Shown: positions 25,671 to 34,120, counted from the stretch's first letter. The stretch is DNA of 64,000 bases from Bacillus sp. AFS006103 (GCA_002559145.1 NTXX01000078.1:157383-221382); one strand, 5' to 3'. Program-made: numbers and translations. Notes: generated from the sequence alone by a model not told the origin.

Positions 25671-26912
25671 TTACTTATGATTTATGGGTAATATCACTTC
25701 AACTTTTGTCCCATTTCCAAAATCACTGTGAATGTTAAACTCTCCTAAATGGTCTTTAATAATCTGATTGGTAACCATTAAACCTAAGCCGGTTCCATCC
25801 GTTTTCGTAGTATAAAAAGGTTCTCCTAAATTACGAATGTTCTCTGCTTCAATTCCAGCCCCTTCATCTTGAATTGAAACGGACATTTTGATTTTTTCGA
25901 TTACTTTTACACGGATTTCAATCCTTCCGCCCTCAGGCATGGCTTCAATTGCATTTTTTATTAAATTAATAAACACTTGCTTCAATTGTTTTTCATCACA
26001 TTCAAGCGGTGGTAAAGGGCCAGCCATTATTGTATCAACAGTTACATTTTGTCTCTCAGCTTGTTGTTGGGTAATGGATAAGGTATAAGCAATGATTTCT
26101 TCAATACTTGCTTTTTCAAATTGGATGACTCTTGGTTTACCAATATACATCAGGTCATTAACAATGGAATTGATCCGATCAATTTCCTGAATCATGATTG
26201 GATAAAAATCATTTGTGTTTGGGTATCGTTCCTGCTGCAATTGTGTAAATCCCCTTAAGGAAGATAAGGGATTACGAATTTCATGGCCAATTGCTGCAGC
26301 CATTCGACCAATGACTGCTAGCTTCTCTTTTTGACGCAGTTCTTCGTACATAGTAGTCAAAGAATTAATATATGAATTAAACCGGATAAATAATATATAG
26401 GCTATCACTGAAAAGATTATAAATAGAACTACTGGTATTATTACATATAAACTTTGTAAAATTAAGCCTAATAATAATTCCTTTCCTATCATCCCCAATG
26501 AAACAAGCCACAAATATTTTTTATTAACAAATATTGGACTAAATAAAATGAATAAAACCTCAACTACATTCCCCGTTGTATAAACGCCAGTGGTCCCCCA
26601 ATATGACATAATGGTATTTACAATATCAATACATAAATATCCTATAATGTAGACATATTTAACAATATAGGGATTACCCTTTTTTATAAAATAAATTGCA
26701 ACAGGAAGCATGGCAATGACTAGAATATATAACCATAATCCAAGACCCATCTCATTTGTATCAAGTTTAGGACTCTGATTTTTCAACATAGGTCTAATAT
26801 AGTTATAGGCAATATCAAACGAATAGAACATTAAATTAAACAACCATAAAAAAAGGACAATTGCCTTCCTTTCTTCAAAAACTAGCTTTGGATTCCTAAT
26901 GCTTTCTTTCAT
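25671..26912 (-). CDS. Sensor histidine kinase with six-span membrane sensor
   Basis: 413 residues. The first ~185 residues contain about six membrane helices with almost no extracellular domain; the cytoplasmic part has a HisKA domain with GHEIRNPLSSLRGF (His near 209) and a HATPase domain (NLIKNAIEAMP ... EGAGI ... GTGLGLMV). The kinase core is like KinB/KinD sporulation kinases. There is no partner response regulator in the window, which also fits a phosphorelay kinase. The membrane module is homologous to that of the HD-GYP protein downstream, 250 bases away. An extracellular or membrane-inserted small molecule or peptide is the likely signal type (inference). Confidence 0.83.
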   Translation of the reverse strand: MKESIRNPKLVFEERKAIVLFLWLFNLMFYSFDIAYNYIRPMLKNQSPKLDTNEMGLGLWLYILVIAMLPVAIYFIKKGNPYIVKYVYIIGYLCIDIVNTIMSYWGTTGVYTTGNVVEVLFILFSPIFVNKKYLWLVSLGMIGKELLLGLILQSLYVIIPVVLFIIFSVIAYILFIRFNSYINSLTTMYEELRQKEKLAVIGRMAAAIGHEIRNPLSSLRGFTQLQQERYPNTNDFYPIMIQEIDRINSIVNDLMYIGKPRVIQFEKASIEEIIAYTLSITQQQAERQNVTVDTIMAGPLPPLECDEKQLKQVFINLIKNAIEAMPEGGRIEIRVKVIEKIKMSVSIQDEGAGIEAENIRNLGEPFYTTKTDGTGLGLMVTNQIIKDHLGEFNIHSDFGNGTKVEVILPINHK

Positions 26913-27049
26913 GTATGTTTCTCCTCAATCTGCTCATCTTGAAACAATTTTTTATTTAAAACCTGCCCCTATTTTACCATCTTTCTTTCAGTTAAATGAC
27001 TTTATTTTTGTAAAAACGATGAATTTCGACATTTTTCGATAAAAGCCAA

Positions 27050-27080
27050 CAAAAAGGAGCCTACACTAGGTAAGCTCCTT
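27050..27080 (-). terminator. Terminator after the amino-acid permease gene
   Basis: Arms AAGGAGC (27054-27060) and GCTCCTT (27074-27080) followed on the minus strand by five T residues. Confidence 0.75.
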
Positions 27081-27095
27081 CTCTTTTAATTCAAT

Positions 27096-28511
27096 TTAAC
27101 TAACTTTTTCCAATGGATCCATTGTTTTATTCAAGGTTGAATGTTTACGGCCATATCCGAAATAGACAAATAGTCCGATCACAAGCCAAACTCCGAAGCT
27201 AATCCACGTTGTTTTTGGTAACTGAATAATTAAATACCCACAGAACACAAAAGCAAGAATTGGAATATAAGGTACAAATGGAACCCGGAAGCCTGTTTTC
27301 GGTGCTTGTTTATTTTTGCGAAGATATAAAATCCCCACTGAAACCGTCATAAAGGCAAAAAGAGTTCCGATATTTGTTAGTTCTGCAAGTTTGTTTAAAG
27401 GAACTAAACCTGCAAAAATCGATACTAGTAGACAAATAATCCATGAATTTGTCATAGGTGTCTGCTTGTTCTTATCTACTTTTGAAAATACTTTTGGTAA
27501 TAGGCCATCACGGCTAATCGCATAAAATAAACGAGATTGTCCATAAAGAAGAACTAATAATACTGTGGTGATTCCTGCAATTGCACCAAGCGAGATAAAG
27601 CCGGCCACCCAATCCTGATGGATATAGTTAAGAGCAAATGCCACTGGGTTTTTTACGCCTAGCTCTTGGTAAGGAACGATTCCTGTTAGAATGGCAGAGA
27701 CAGCAATATATAACACCGTACATACTAGTAAAGAAACGATAATACCAATCGGCATATTCTTTTGCGGATTTTTCACTTCTTCCGCTGCAGTTGATACGGC
27801 ATCAAAGCCAATATAAGCAAAGAATACCGTCGCCGCACCGGCTGTTACACCTGAAAATCCAAACGGCATAAATGGCGTCCAGTTGGAAGGCTTTACATAC
27901 CAAGCACCCACACCGATAAACAACAAAACAATAGCTAACTTAATAATTACCATAATCGTGTTAAAGCGAGCAGACTTCTTCACACCCTGAGTTAAGAGTA
28001 AAGTGATAATTACTATGATAAGGACAGCCGGAACATCCACATACGTTCCGTTTGCCGGATCATACGCACTTGTTATTGCCTTAGGAAAATGAATACCAAA
28101 GCCAGCGAGTAGTCCTTGTAAATACCCGGACCAGCCACTAGCAACAGCAGAGGATGCGAACCCGTATTCGAGGATTAAATCCCAACCCAATATCCATGCA
28201 ATTAACTCCCCAAAGGTCGCGTAACTATACGTATACGCACTACCTGATACTGGAACAGTAGAAGCAAATTCCGCATAACAAAGGGCAGCGAATGCACATG
28301 CGAATCCTGATAAAATGAAGGATAAAATAAGTGCTGGTCCTGCATGCTCTGCAGCTGCAACCCCTGTTAATACAAATATTCCCGTTCCTATAATAGCGCC
28401 AATTCCCAGCATAGATAAATCAAAGGCCCCTAAGTCTTTCTTTAAGACTACATCTTTTTGACCAGCCTCTTGAATGAGTTCCTGGATTGACTTTTTTCTA
28501 AATAAATTCAT
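27096..28511 (-). CDS. APC-family amino-acid permease
   Basis: 471 residues from the ATG at 28511 (GGAGG 8 bases upstream); an in-frame ATG further upstream (28562) lacks a good site. Twelve or so membrane spans and the N-terminal signature GIGAIIGTGIFVLTG identify the APC superfamily, in the cationic/branched amino-acid transporter branch close to B. subtilis YfnA/YhdG-type permeases. The conserved helix-6 segment FFAYIGFDAVSTAAEE is also visible. It probably imports amino acids with protons; the substrate cannot be read from sequence. It is a single-gene unit with its own sigma-A promoter and terminator. Confidence 0.9.
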   Translation of the reverse strand: MNLFRKKSIQELIQEAGQKDVVLKKDLGAFDLSMLGIGAIIGTGIFVLTGVAAAEHAGPALILSFILSGFACAFAALCYAEFASTVPVSGSAYTYSYATFGELIAWILGWDLILEYGFASSAVASGWSGYLQGLLAGFGIHFPKAITSAYDPANGTYVDVPAVLIIVIITLLLTQGVKKSARFNTIMVIIKLAIVLLFIGVGAWYVKPSNWTPFMPFGFSGVTAGAATVFFAYIGFDAVSTAAEEVKNPQKNMPIGIIVSLLVCTVLYIAVSAILTGIVPYQELGVKNPVAFALNYIHQDWVAGFISLGAIAGITTVLLVLLYGQSRLFYAISRDGLLPKVFSKVDKNKQTPMTNSWIICLLVSIFAGLVPLNKLAELTNIGTLFAFMTVSVGILYLRKNKQAPKTGFRVPFVPYIPILAFVFCGYLIIQLPKTTWISFGVWLVIGLFVYFGYGRKHSTLNKTMDPLEKVS

Positions 28512-28580
28512 TATACTTACCTCCATAAATTCATGTCGGAATGTTCTGAAAAAATAACCCACATAAAATTGTATATCGAA

Positions 28581-28609
28581 ATAATATAACCATTTTACTA
28601 AAAAAGCAA
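28581..28609 (-). promoter_or_regulatory. Sigma-A promoter of the permease gene
   Basis: Minus strand TTGCTT (28609-28604), 17-base spacer, TATTAT (28586-28581). The 28512-28855 gap holds this promoter, the terminator at 28747 and otherwise only AT-rich sequence. Confidence 0.6.
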
Positions 28610-28746
28610 TATATTTTGAAATTTTTAATTATTTGAAGATTATTCCATGGAAAATATAGTGTTTTTATCGCATTCTTTTTCCTGGGATTAATCTAATACT
28701 ATTTAAATATAATAAAATTAAGTTCTGAGTTAACTTTATTCATGCA

Positions 28747-28789
28747 CAAAAAAACCGATGGCTCCAAAATACTTTGAAGTCATCGGTTT
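28747..28789 (-). terminator. Terminator after the 149-residue hypothetical gene
   Basis: Stem AAACCGATG / CATCGGTTT (28752-28760 and 28781-28789) followed on the minus strand by TTTTTTT. Confidence 0.8.
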
Positions 28790-28855
28790 CTATTTGTTAT
28801 CACATTTTTCTCACCTTTAAAACGAAAATAGCACACGCATGTGTGTTATTCCGTT

Positions 28856-29305
28856 TTAACGAGATTTCCCCGTATAACTCCCATAATAAACATAACATTT
28901 TCGATCTTCATCAATTTCCCTCGAATCTAGGGTGAATTCTAGAAATCTACCATCATTCTGAATGTAAATGAAATCGGAGTGCAGAACAGCCAGTACTTCT
29001 TCATGGTTCCAAACTTCTTTTCTCTCGATAAGAACAGAGTTGTTTCTCTGAAGCTCTCTCACTTCAAAACCTATATGAGAATACTTATCTTCAGTTTCCT
29101 CAGTAAATGACTTTTCTTTTTTTACATACAAGACAGTCGTGCCATCAGGGTCAATAGCAGTTGCCGTTACCACATACGTTTCAGCCTCTTTGACGAAGTA
29201 TTCACAAGTCATTCTTGCTACTGCCTCACTAACTGTTAAATTTAAATAGCTCCAAAGGGCAGGAAACTTTTGATATTCATCATCCAGTCGGTATTCCAAC
29301 CTCAA
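28856..29305 (-). CDS. Hypothetical protein
   Basis: 149 residues, starting with TTG at 29305 after AGAGGG at 7 bases. Soluble, strand-rich and acidic, with two WxxxL-like hydrophobic patches and no recognised motif. It has a terminator after it and is transcribed divergently from the lipoprotein gene about 100 bases away. I do not recognise the family; no function is proposed. Confidence 0.65.
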   Translation of the reverse strand: MRLEYRLDDEYQKFPALWSYLNLTVSEAVARMTCEYFVKEAETYVVTATAIDPDGTTVLYVKKEKSFTEETEDKYSHIGFEVRELQRNNSVLIERKEVWNHEEVLAVLHSDFIYIQNDGRFLEFTLDSREIDEDRKCYVYYGSYTGKSR

Positions 29306-29401
29306 ATTTCATCCCTCTTTCATTTTTCTTTCATTTTACCATTGTTTTCCTAAGGTTTACTTTTATAATAAAAATATAAATTCAAATAGGAGCGTGAAAC
29401 G

Positions 29402-29713
29402 GTGAAGAAAACCCAATGGTTAGTGACTGGTGTTCTTACTTCCCTTATAGCTGGAACACTTTCTGGTTGTTCAGACGATCGCCCCCCCAAACCCAATGAC
29501 ACGAGCTGCCGAGATTGGGACTGGGATGATGATCAAGGGGTATGGCAATGTGACGATACCCGTTCAACTCATTATGGTCACTTTTTTTACGGTGGAAGCT
29601 ATTATCGAAGTAAATCCTCTCTATTGAAATCCTCACCTTACAAGTCATACAAATCCTCCTCAAGCTTTAAAGGTGGATTCGGCAGTGGCTCTAAGGGTGG
29701 ATTTGGAGGGTAA
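29402..29713 (+). CDS. Small Ser/Gly-rich lipoprotein
   Basis: 103 residues starting with GTG after AGGAG at 9 bases. Residues 1-23 form a lipoprotein signal ending in the lipobox LSGC, so Cys23 would be lipidated and the protein held on the outer face of the membrane. The rest is low complexity: an Asp/Trp-rich stretch (DWDWDDD), then Ser/Lys/Tyr and finally Gly/Phe repeats. It abuts the glutathionylspermidine-synthase-like gene, one base apart, and forms a three-gene unit with it and a DUF350 gene. Confidence 0.75.
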   Translation: MKKTQWLVTGVLTSLIAGTLSGCSDDRPPKPNDTSCRDWDWDDDQGVWQCDDTRSTHYGHFFYGGSYYRSKSSLLKSSPYKSYKSSSSFKGGFGSGSKGGFGG

Positions 29714-29714
29714 T

Positions 29715-30950
29715 ATGTCGCTTTATTCTAAGAAACGAAAGATTTTTTATTCGCAATTTCCAACCTTTTGGTCAGATTTATACGAAAGCGAGTACAGCCT
29801 TTATCATGTTTATTCGATTTCGAAACATACCTCCTTGCTTTTAAAGGAAGCAACGGAACGATTAGGCAGCATTTTTTTCAAAACTGCCCGACTGTTACGG
29901 AATCTGACTGATGAGCAACTCTTAGAACTTGGATATCCGGCAAAGAGCATACCCTTTTTAAGGTTGAAAACTCTTTACCCTGAAACCATTATCGCCCGGT
30001 TTGATTTTGCGTTAACCGCAGATGGTCTAAAATTGCTGGAATTCAATAGTGATACACCGACGTTTATTGTGGAGTGTTTTCATATCAATGGAAAAGTTTG
30101 CTCAGAGTTTGGCCACCTTAACCCAAATGAAGCAGGGGAACGTCTGCTTTCTTCCGGTATCACACGAGCAGTAATCGAAGCATCGAATGGGAAATTGGAG
30201 CCTAATATTGTGTTCACTGCCCACGCTGACCATAGTGAGGATTGGAATACGATTCAGTATTTAAGCAAGCTCTGTCAGGTTAACAATCGGACCGTTCCTT
30301 TGTCCGCAATGCGAATGATTGACGGTATTCTTGTCGACGATGAAGATATCCCTATTGATGTGTTATACCGCCAAACCTATCCTCTTGAACACCTAGTTGA
30401 CGATTTAGATCCACTATCGGGTGACCCAGTTGGAATCGAGTTGTTGCAGCTGGTCAAAGACGGCAAACTGTCGATCCTAAATCCAGTCTCTGCCTTTCTG
30501 CTGCAACCGAAGTCTATCCAATGTTTAATATGGGGATTAGCGGAACAGGGGGCTTTTTATACAAAAGAAGAGCAGGGCTGGATTAAGGAATATATGCTGC
30601 CTACATACCTGGAAGCCGATTTATTTAAGGGATATCTTGCCTATGTTCAAAAACCGACTTTCGGTAGAGAAGGAGACACGGTAACCATATGGGATTTACA
30701 CTCCAATGTTACCGATCAAAATTCTTTTCAAACCTATAAAGAGGAGCTTTCAGTCTATCAACAATACGTACCTCTCCCTACCGTTTCATTGGAAACTGAA
30801 AAGGGAATCGAGGAGCTTTCATTAGTGTTCGGCTCTTTTCTTATTGCGGGAAAGGCAGGAAGTATCGGTATTCGGGCAGGCGGAAAAATCACTGGCAACG
30901 AATCTTATTTCTTACCGGTGGGTATTAAAAACAAGGGGGAATGTAAATGA
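29715..30950 (+). CDS. Glutathionylspermidine-synthase-like ATP-grasp protein
   Basis: 411 residues from the ATG at 29715, which follows GGAGGG at 4 bases and sits one base after the lipoprotein stop. It belongs to the C-terminal ATP-grasp amide ligase family of glutathionylspermidine synthase (YgiC/YjfC in E. coli). Visible segments include LLEFNSDTPTF near residue 115 and KPTFGREGD near 315, matching the family's ATP-binding and substrate loops. Bacillaceae make neither glutathione nor glutathionylspermidine, so the ligation target is probably different, perhaps a peptide or polyamine at the envelope. The next gene overlaps by four bases (ATGA). Confidence 0.8.
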   Translation: MSLYSKKRKIFYSQFPTFWSDLYESEYSLYHVYSISKHTSLLLKEATERLGSIFFKTARLLRNLTDEQLLELGYPAKSIPFLRLKTLYPETIIARFDFALTADGLKLLEFNSDTPTFIVECFHINGKVCSEFGHLNPNEAGERLLSSGITRAVIEASNGKLEPNIVFTAHADHSEDWNTIQYLSKLCQVNNRTVPLSAMRMIDGILVDDEDIPIDVLYRQTYPLEHLVDDLDPLSGDPVGIELLQLVKDGKLSILNPVSAFLLQPKSIQCLIWGLAEQGAFYTKEEQGWIKEYMLPTYLEADLFKGYLAYVQKPTFGREGDTVTIWDLHSNVTDQNSFQTYKEELSVYQQYVPLPTVSLETEKGIEELSLVFGSFLIAGKAGSIGIRAGGKITGNESYFLPVGIKNKGECK

Positions 30951-31333
30951 CAAGTTTCTTATTATATTTATTGGTTTCACTGGTCCTTTTATTCGTCGGT
31001 CTGATTCTTATGGAAGTAACAACCAAGGTCAAGGAGTTTTCCTTAATGGCCCAAGGGAATAAAGCAGCAAGTTATGTCCTTGGCGGCAGGCTTCTGGGTC
31101 TTGCCATCGTGTTATATTCTACTGCAGCGAATTCGATTTCGCTTACAGATATGGCCATATGGGGTGCAATCGGAATTGTCGCACAGATTGTGGTGTTTTA
31201 TCTTGCTGAGTGGCTTACACCTCGTTTTAATGTCAGTCAAGCAATCGAGGAAGATAACCAGGCAGTCGGACTTTTCCTATTGTTACTATCAGTCTCTATT
31301 GGTATCGTCATTGCCGGGTGTTTAACCTATTAA
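30947..31333 (+). CDS. DUF350 membrane protein (YjfL-like)
   Basis: 128 residues with four predicted membrane helices (about 4-24, 43-63, 72-92 and 104-126). DUF350 proteins such as E. coli YjfL are regularly encoded beside ATP-grasp ligases of the YjfC type, as here; the start overlaps the stop of the ligase gene. The pair with the lipoprotein suggests a membrane-linked modification system whose substrate is unknown. An intergenic repeat element follows immediately. Confidence 0.8.
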   Translation: MTSFLLYLLVSLVLLFVGLILMEVTTKVKEFSLMAQGNKAASYVLGGRLLGLAIVLYSTAANSISLTDMAIWGAIGIVAQIVVFYLAEWLTPRFNVSQAIEEDNQAVGLFLLLLSVSIGIVIAGCLTY

Positions 31334-31481
31334 GAAAAGCGTAAGCGCCCTGTCCAGCGGCGTATGGCCTGGAGCGCTCCAACTGAGATAAAGGAAACAC
31401 GAAGAGCGTAGCGATTCGATGTTGACTTATCGTAGGGCGGAGAGCGAAGGACACTAGACGTTAGGGCGCTGGAGCTGGACA
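31334..31481. repeat. Intergenic repeat element after the DUF350 gene
   Basis: GC-richer element with left edge GAAAAGCGTAAGCGCC and right edge GGCGCTGGAGCTGGAC. The left edge is shared with bases 1-15 (inverted) and the right edge with the element at 12908-13020. No coding frame is supported in it. Confidence 0.6.
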
Positions 31482-31518
31482 ATTTTCAAAGTCAAAATTT
31501 ATACTATCTTACATCTTT

Positions 31519-31549
31519 AAAAAAGCGCATCCTCGAGATGCGTTTTTTT
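31519..31549. terminator. Terminator after the K+ channel gene
   Basis: Stem GCGCATC / GATGCG flanked by A and T runs on both sides, so it can work in both directions. Confidence 0.85.
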
Positions 31550-31552
31550 ACT

Positions 31553-32581
31553 TCATAGCGATTGGTATGTATTCTTATCGCAAATCACAAATAAGCGAGC
31601 TTCTTTTGGTATGGTTTCATCCCATTTTTTCAATATATTTAAATCACTTCGGTCCGCAATGAGCTGGGCCCCTTTTTGCTTTAAGTACTCATGAGCATCT
31701 CCGTATGTTTCCCAGTCGGAACGTAGGTCAACTTCCCATAAGTCACTACCCGAGTCCCCATCCTTACGGCTTAATAATTGCGTAAATAAATGGCTTGCCC
31801 CATTTGTCTGTGCTGATTTCGCCATCAGGTTTGACACGGATTCATAGGAAAGGATAAATTCATCTATTTTGACATGCTTGAAATTGCTAACATGCTTTTC
31901 ATTTAAAATTTCTGCAATGGTATAAATATTTTTTTCCGTTCCTTCATCATATCGCTCGATCGAGGACGCGGTTAATAATGTTTTTCCATCAGCTAAATCT
32001 GGGTTATCTATTCCATCAGGTGCAAAAAGCAAAACTGCTTTTGAACTTTCAATTTTTGCTCTTCTTAATGTGTCATCATCAGTTGGACTTCCCTGGATAA
32101 ATAAAAACCGCTCATGTTCATAGGGTGACTTCTCTAATTCATCAATTAACACGATTTCTGTTTTTTCGTCGCCAATAAAAAGCTCTTTTATTGTATTTTT
32201 ACTTTTGGCAGTCCAGCCAATTATGACGTAATGGTTTTCTCCTTTAAAAGTCATTTTTCCTTCCTCCTTCATCCGTTTGTACTGTGACACAGCATCGACA
32301 ATCATCCCAATTACCACACCAAAAAGTCCAATCCCCGCTGTATAGACGATGACCATTGCCCAAATTCTGCCCAGTTGTGTGGTCGGGTACACATCCCCGT
32401 AGCCCACAGTAGTCATTGTTGTAAGAATCCACCAAACGGCTTGAAAGGTATTTTCAAATGTTTTCGGCTCTAGTACTCTCATAACCCCTGCATTTATAAA
32501 AATATAAATGGTCGTAACAAATAAAACAGTCCGAAACCGATATTTCGCAGCGGTAAGGAACAACCTTCGAAAAAATATCAT
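31553..32581 (-). CDS. Two-span potassium channel with RCK (TrkA-N) domain
   Basis: 342 residues from the ATG at 32581, with GGAGG 7 bases upstream; upstream in-frame starts lack such a site. Two transmembrane helices surround a pore loop with the K+ selectivity filter TTVGYGD near residue 57. After a linker (YKRMKEEGK) comes a Rossmann-like RCK domain (about 107-240) that starts with NHYVIIGWTAKS and can bind a nucleotide or ion. The layout matches MthK-type channels and B. subtilis YugO, which is used in biofilm electrical signalling (family knowledge). It is monocistronic. Confidence 0.88.
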   Translation of the reverse strand: MIFFRRLFLTAAKYRFRTVLFVTTIYIFINAGVMRVLEPKTFENTFQAVWWILTTMTTVGYGDVYPTTQLGRIWAMVIVYTAGIGLFGVVIGMIVDAVSQYKRMKEEGKMTFKGENHYVIIGWTAKSKNTIKELFIGDEKTEIVLIDELEKSPYEHERFLFIQGSPTDDDTLRRAKIESSKAVLLFAPDGIDNPDLADGKTLLTASSIERYDEGTEKNIYTIAEILNEKHVSNFKHVKIDEFILSYESVSNLMAKSAQTNGASHLFTQLLSRKDGDSGSDLWEVDLRSDWETYGDAHEYLKQKGAQLIADRSDLNILKKWDETIPKEARLFVICDKNTYQSL

Positions 32582-32708
32582 CGATTGACCTCCATTCCAA
32601 TTTATTCTTAGAGTTAATTTTACAACCACTTCCATTCGAATCATCTATAAATATATTTCTGCTATATCTTTAGTTATTCCTTTAAGGAAGAAAGTTTTAT
32701 TATTATTG

Positions 32709-32737
32709 TTGACAAACATCATATAGTCCTGTAATAT
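32709..32737 (+). promoter_or_regulatory. Strong sigma-A promoter reading into a gene-free region
   Basis: Plus strand TTGACA (32709-32714), 17-base spacer, TAATAT (32732-32737). There is no protein gene on this strand until 35.5 kb, so a non-coding transcript is the likely product. Confidence 0.6.
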
Positions 32738-32743
32738 TAGTTT

Positions 32744-33090
32744 TTGTGCTTCACATTTAATTGTAACTTGTAAAAGAGAAAATAACGCAAAGTAAGAATT
32801 TTTCTGGCATTCTGCTTATGTTTTAAAATTAAAAACTTATTCACACTGGATCGGCTTCGGAGCCGTTAGGATGTAAGAGAGGTAGGGCTTACGTCGTTTA
32901 GGTATAAAACCTTCAGGTGGAAAAATAACCGCGGCAAACTTGTTTTTACAAACAATGATTATAATATAAGTTTTTACCTTGCGATGGCTGATTACACAGA
33001 CAACCGTTCACAAGTTACGATATATGAATTCATAATATGAATAAAAGCTAAGAAGGCAGAGGGATATTTCATTCCTCTGCCTTCGCCCAT
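32744..33090 (+). ncRNA. Candidate structured non-coding RNA
   Basis: From the promoter at 32709 the plus strand runs through a structured block: CGGCT-TCGG-AGCCG tetraloop hairpin (32861-32874), GTAAG/CTTAC hairpin (about 32873-32892), CCTTCAGG, and a GGTGG ... ACCGCGG segment (about 32917-32934), ending at an 11-bp perfect hairpin (33052-33084). No frame with a ribosome site is seen, and the region is locally GC-richer than the surrounding DNA. The 32582-33188 gap holds nothing else I can support. I do not recognise a known RNA family; the last hairpin has only a modest T tract, so the 3' end is uncertain. Confidence 0.4.
33052..33084. terminator. Hairpin ending the gene-free region
   Basis: Perfect 11-bp arms GAAGGCAGAGG (33052-33062) and CCTCTGCCTTC (33074-33084). 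It is followed by CCCATTTTAG on the plus strand, so termination is possible but not strong. Confidence 0.55.
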
Positions 33091-33154
33091 TTTAGAGCAT
33101 ATTTTACGAAACTTACAATATTTGTTGGATATTAACTGGAAATCTCCACAATTT

Positions 33155-33183
33155 AAAAGGCCTGATTCCTGATCAGGCCTTTT
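33155..33183 (-). terminator. Terminator after the C39-like gene
   Basis: A 12-bp perfect stem AAAAGGCCTGAT / ATCAGGCCTTTT (33155-33166 and 33172-33183). Confidence 0.88.
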
Positions 33184-33188
33184 CGTTT

Positions 33189-33953
33189 TTATTTTTTGAT
33201 AACAATCGCTTGCTTCCCCATTTGCTCCCAAGCTTTAATAAAACTAGCCCGATTTAACTTCTGATTTTTTTCACCGTATGGATTATTAATATAGATATAC
33301 TTTTCATCGTACCCCGTGATCACAACACTATGTTCACTAAAGGTAATATCAATTTTTCCCTGCGGCGTATTCCATGTTTGGAAAACTGAAACAGTCGCAA
33401 AACTTGATGTCGTAATAATCCAGACAGGAAGCCCTTGCCCTACTTGTTCTAAAACTTCATCAAACGAATGATTGGTTAAATTAACCGCTCGGTCACCAAC
33501 GTATTTTTGCGCAAGCTCCAAAACGGGACCATTATAAACTCCTAATCCTGGTCCATTGGCCATATCACCGACAAACCCAGCATTTGGATTACCTTTTTTT
33601 CCGTTATTATAGGTTAACGGAACGGTTTTCACCTTTTTGGCTAACTCATTTTTCGTTACTTTTAGACCGTGAAAATTAAGAATCATCGCTAGGCTCGTTA
33701 TTTCACAGCCGTTGTAGAGTTTTGGAGCGTCCATTTGATTAATTAACGGAACATCTAACTTGATACTATCAGGCAATTTCGGTGCCTCTTTTGAAAAAAG
33801 AGCCAAGGTCCGTGTTTTTAACGATGCAGCTTCAGTGACTTTTTCAACGGTTTGACGGTCAAACTTTCCCTCATAAATTGTTTGAGCACTGATACCTAGA
33901 ATGAAAACAACAGTAATTGCAATTAATATTTTATTCATATATAAACGTACCAT
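33189..33953 (-). CDS. Secreted C39-family peptidase-like protein
   Basis: 254 residues. An N-terminal hydrophobic stretch (about 8-26) acts as a signal peptide or anchor. The papain-like C39 fold is indicated by NGCEITSLAMILNFHG (Cys near 82, catalytic) and by EHSVVITGYDEKYIYINNPYG (His near 208, then Asn/Asp). This matches YvpB-like proteins of Bacilli, believed to be extracellular. The first ATG sits immediately next to AAGGA, and an ATG five codons later (33938) is too far away, so the exact start is uncertain. Monocistronic. Function not known. Confidence 0.8.
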   Translation of the reverse strand: MVRLYMNKILIAITVVFILGISAQTIYEGKFDRQTVEKVTEAASLKTRTLALFSKEAPKLPDSIKLDVPLINQMDAPKLYNGCEITSLAMILNFHGLKVTKNELAKKVKTVPLTYNNGKKGNPNAGFVGDMANGPGLGVYNGPVLELAQKYVGDRAVNLTNHSFDEVLEQVGQGLPVWIITTSSFATVSVFQTWNTPQGKIDITFSEHSVVITGYDEKYIYINNPYGEKNQKLNRASFIKAWEQMGKQAIVIKK

Positions 33954-34080
33954 TCCTTGTTATAGACTTTGTTGAATGACAATTAGTACTAGTAATATAC
34001 TACTATACTACCTTACTAAAAAACAATAAAGGAAACCAATTACCAATTCATGATACTATTTAAAACTTAAATTTTCCTTA

Positions 34081-34115
34081 AAAAAAATTCCCTTTAGTAG
34101 TTTGAACTAAAGGGA
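34081..34115 (-). terminator. Terminator after the ThrE-like pair
   Basis: Ten-bp stem TCCCTTTAGT / ACTAAAGGGA followed on the minus strand by seven to eight T residues. Confidence 0.88.
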
Positions 34116-34120
34116 GTAGG

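Noticed and set aside
32917-32934. T-box-like GGTGG...ACCGCGG segment
   Set aside because: Seven extra bases split the canonical GGTGGxACCGCG, there is no downstream amino-acid or tRNA-synthetase gene on that strand, and no terminator/antiterminator pair follows.
32992-33231. A 79-codon minus-strand frame downstream of the C39-like gene
   Set aside because: It overlaps the end of the C39-like gene and spans two terminator hairpins; no ribosome site.
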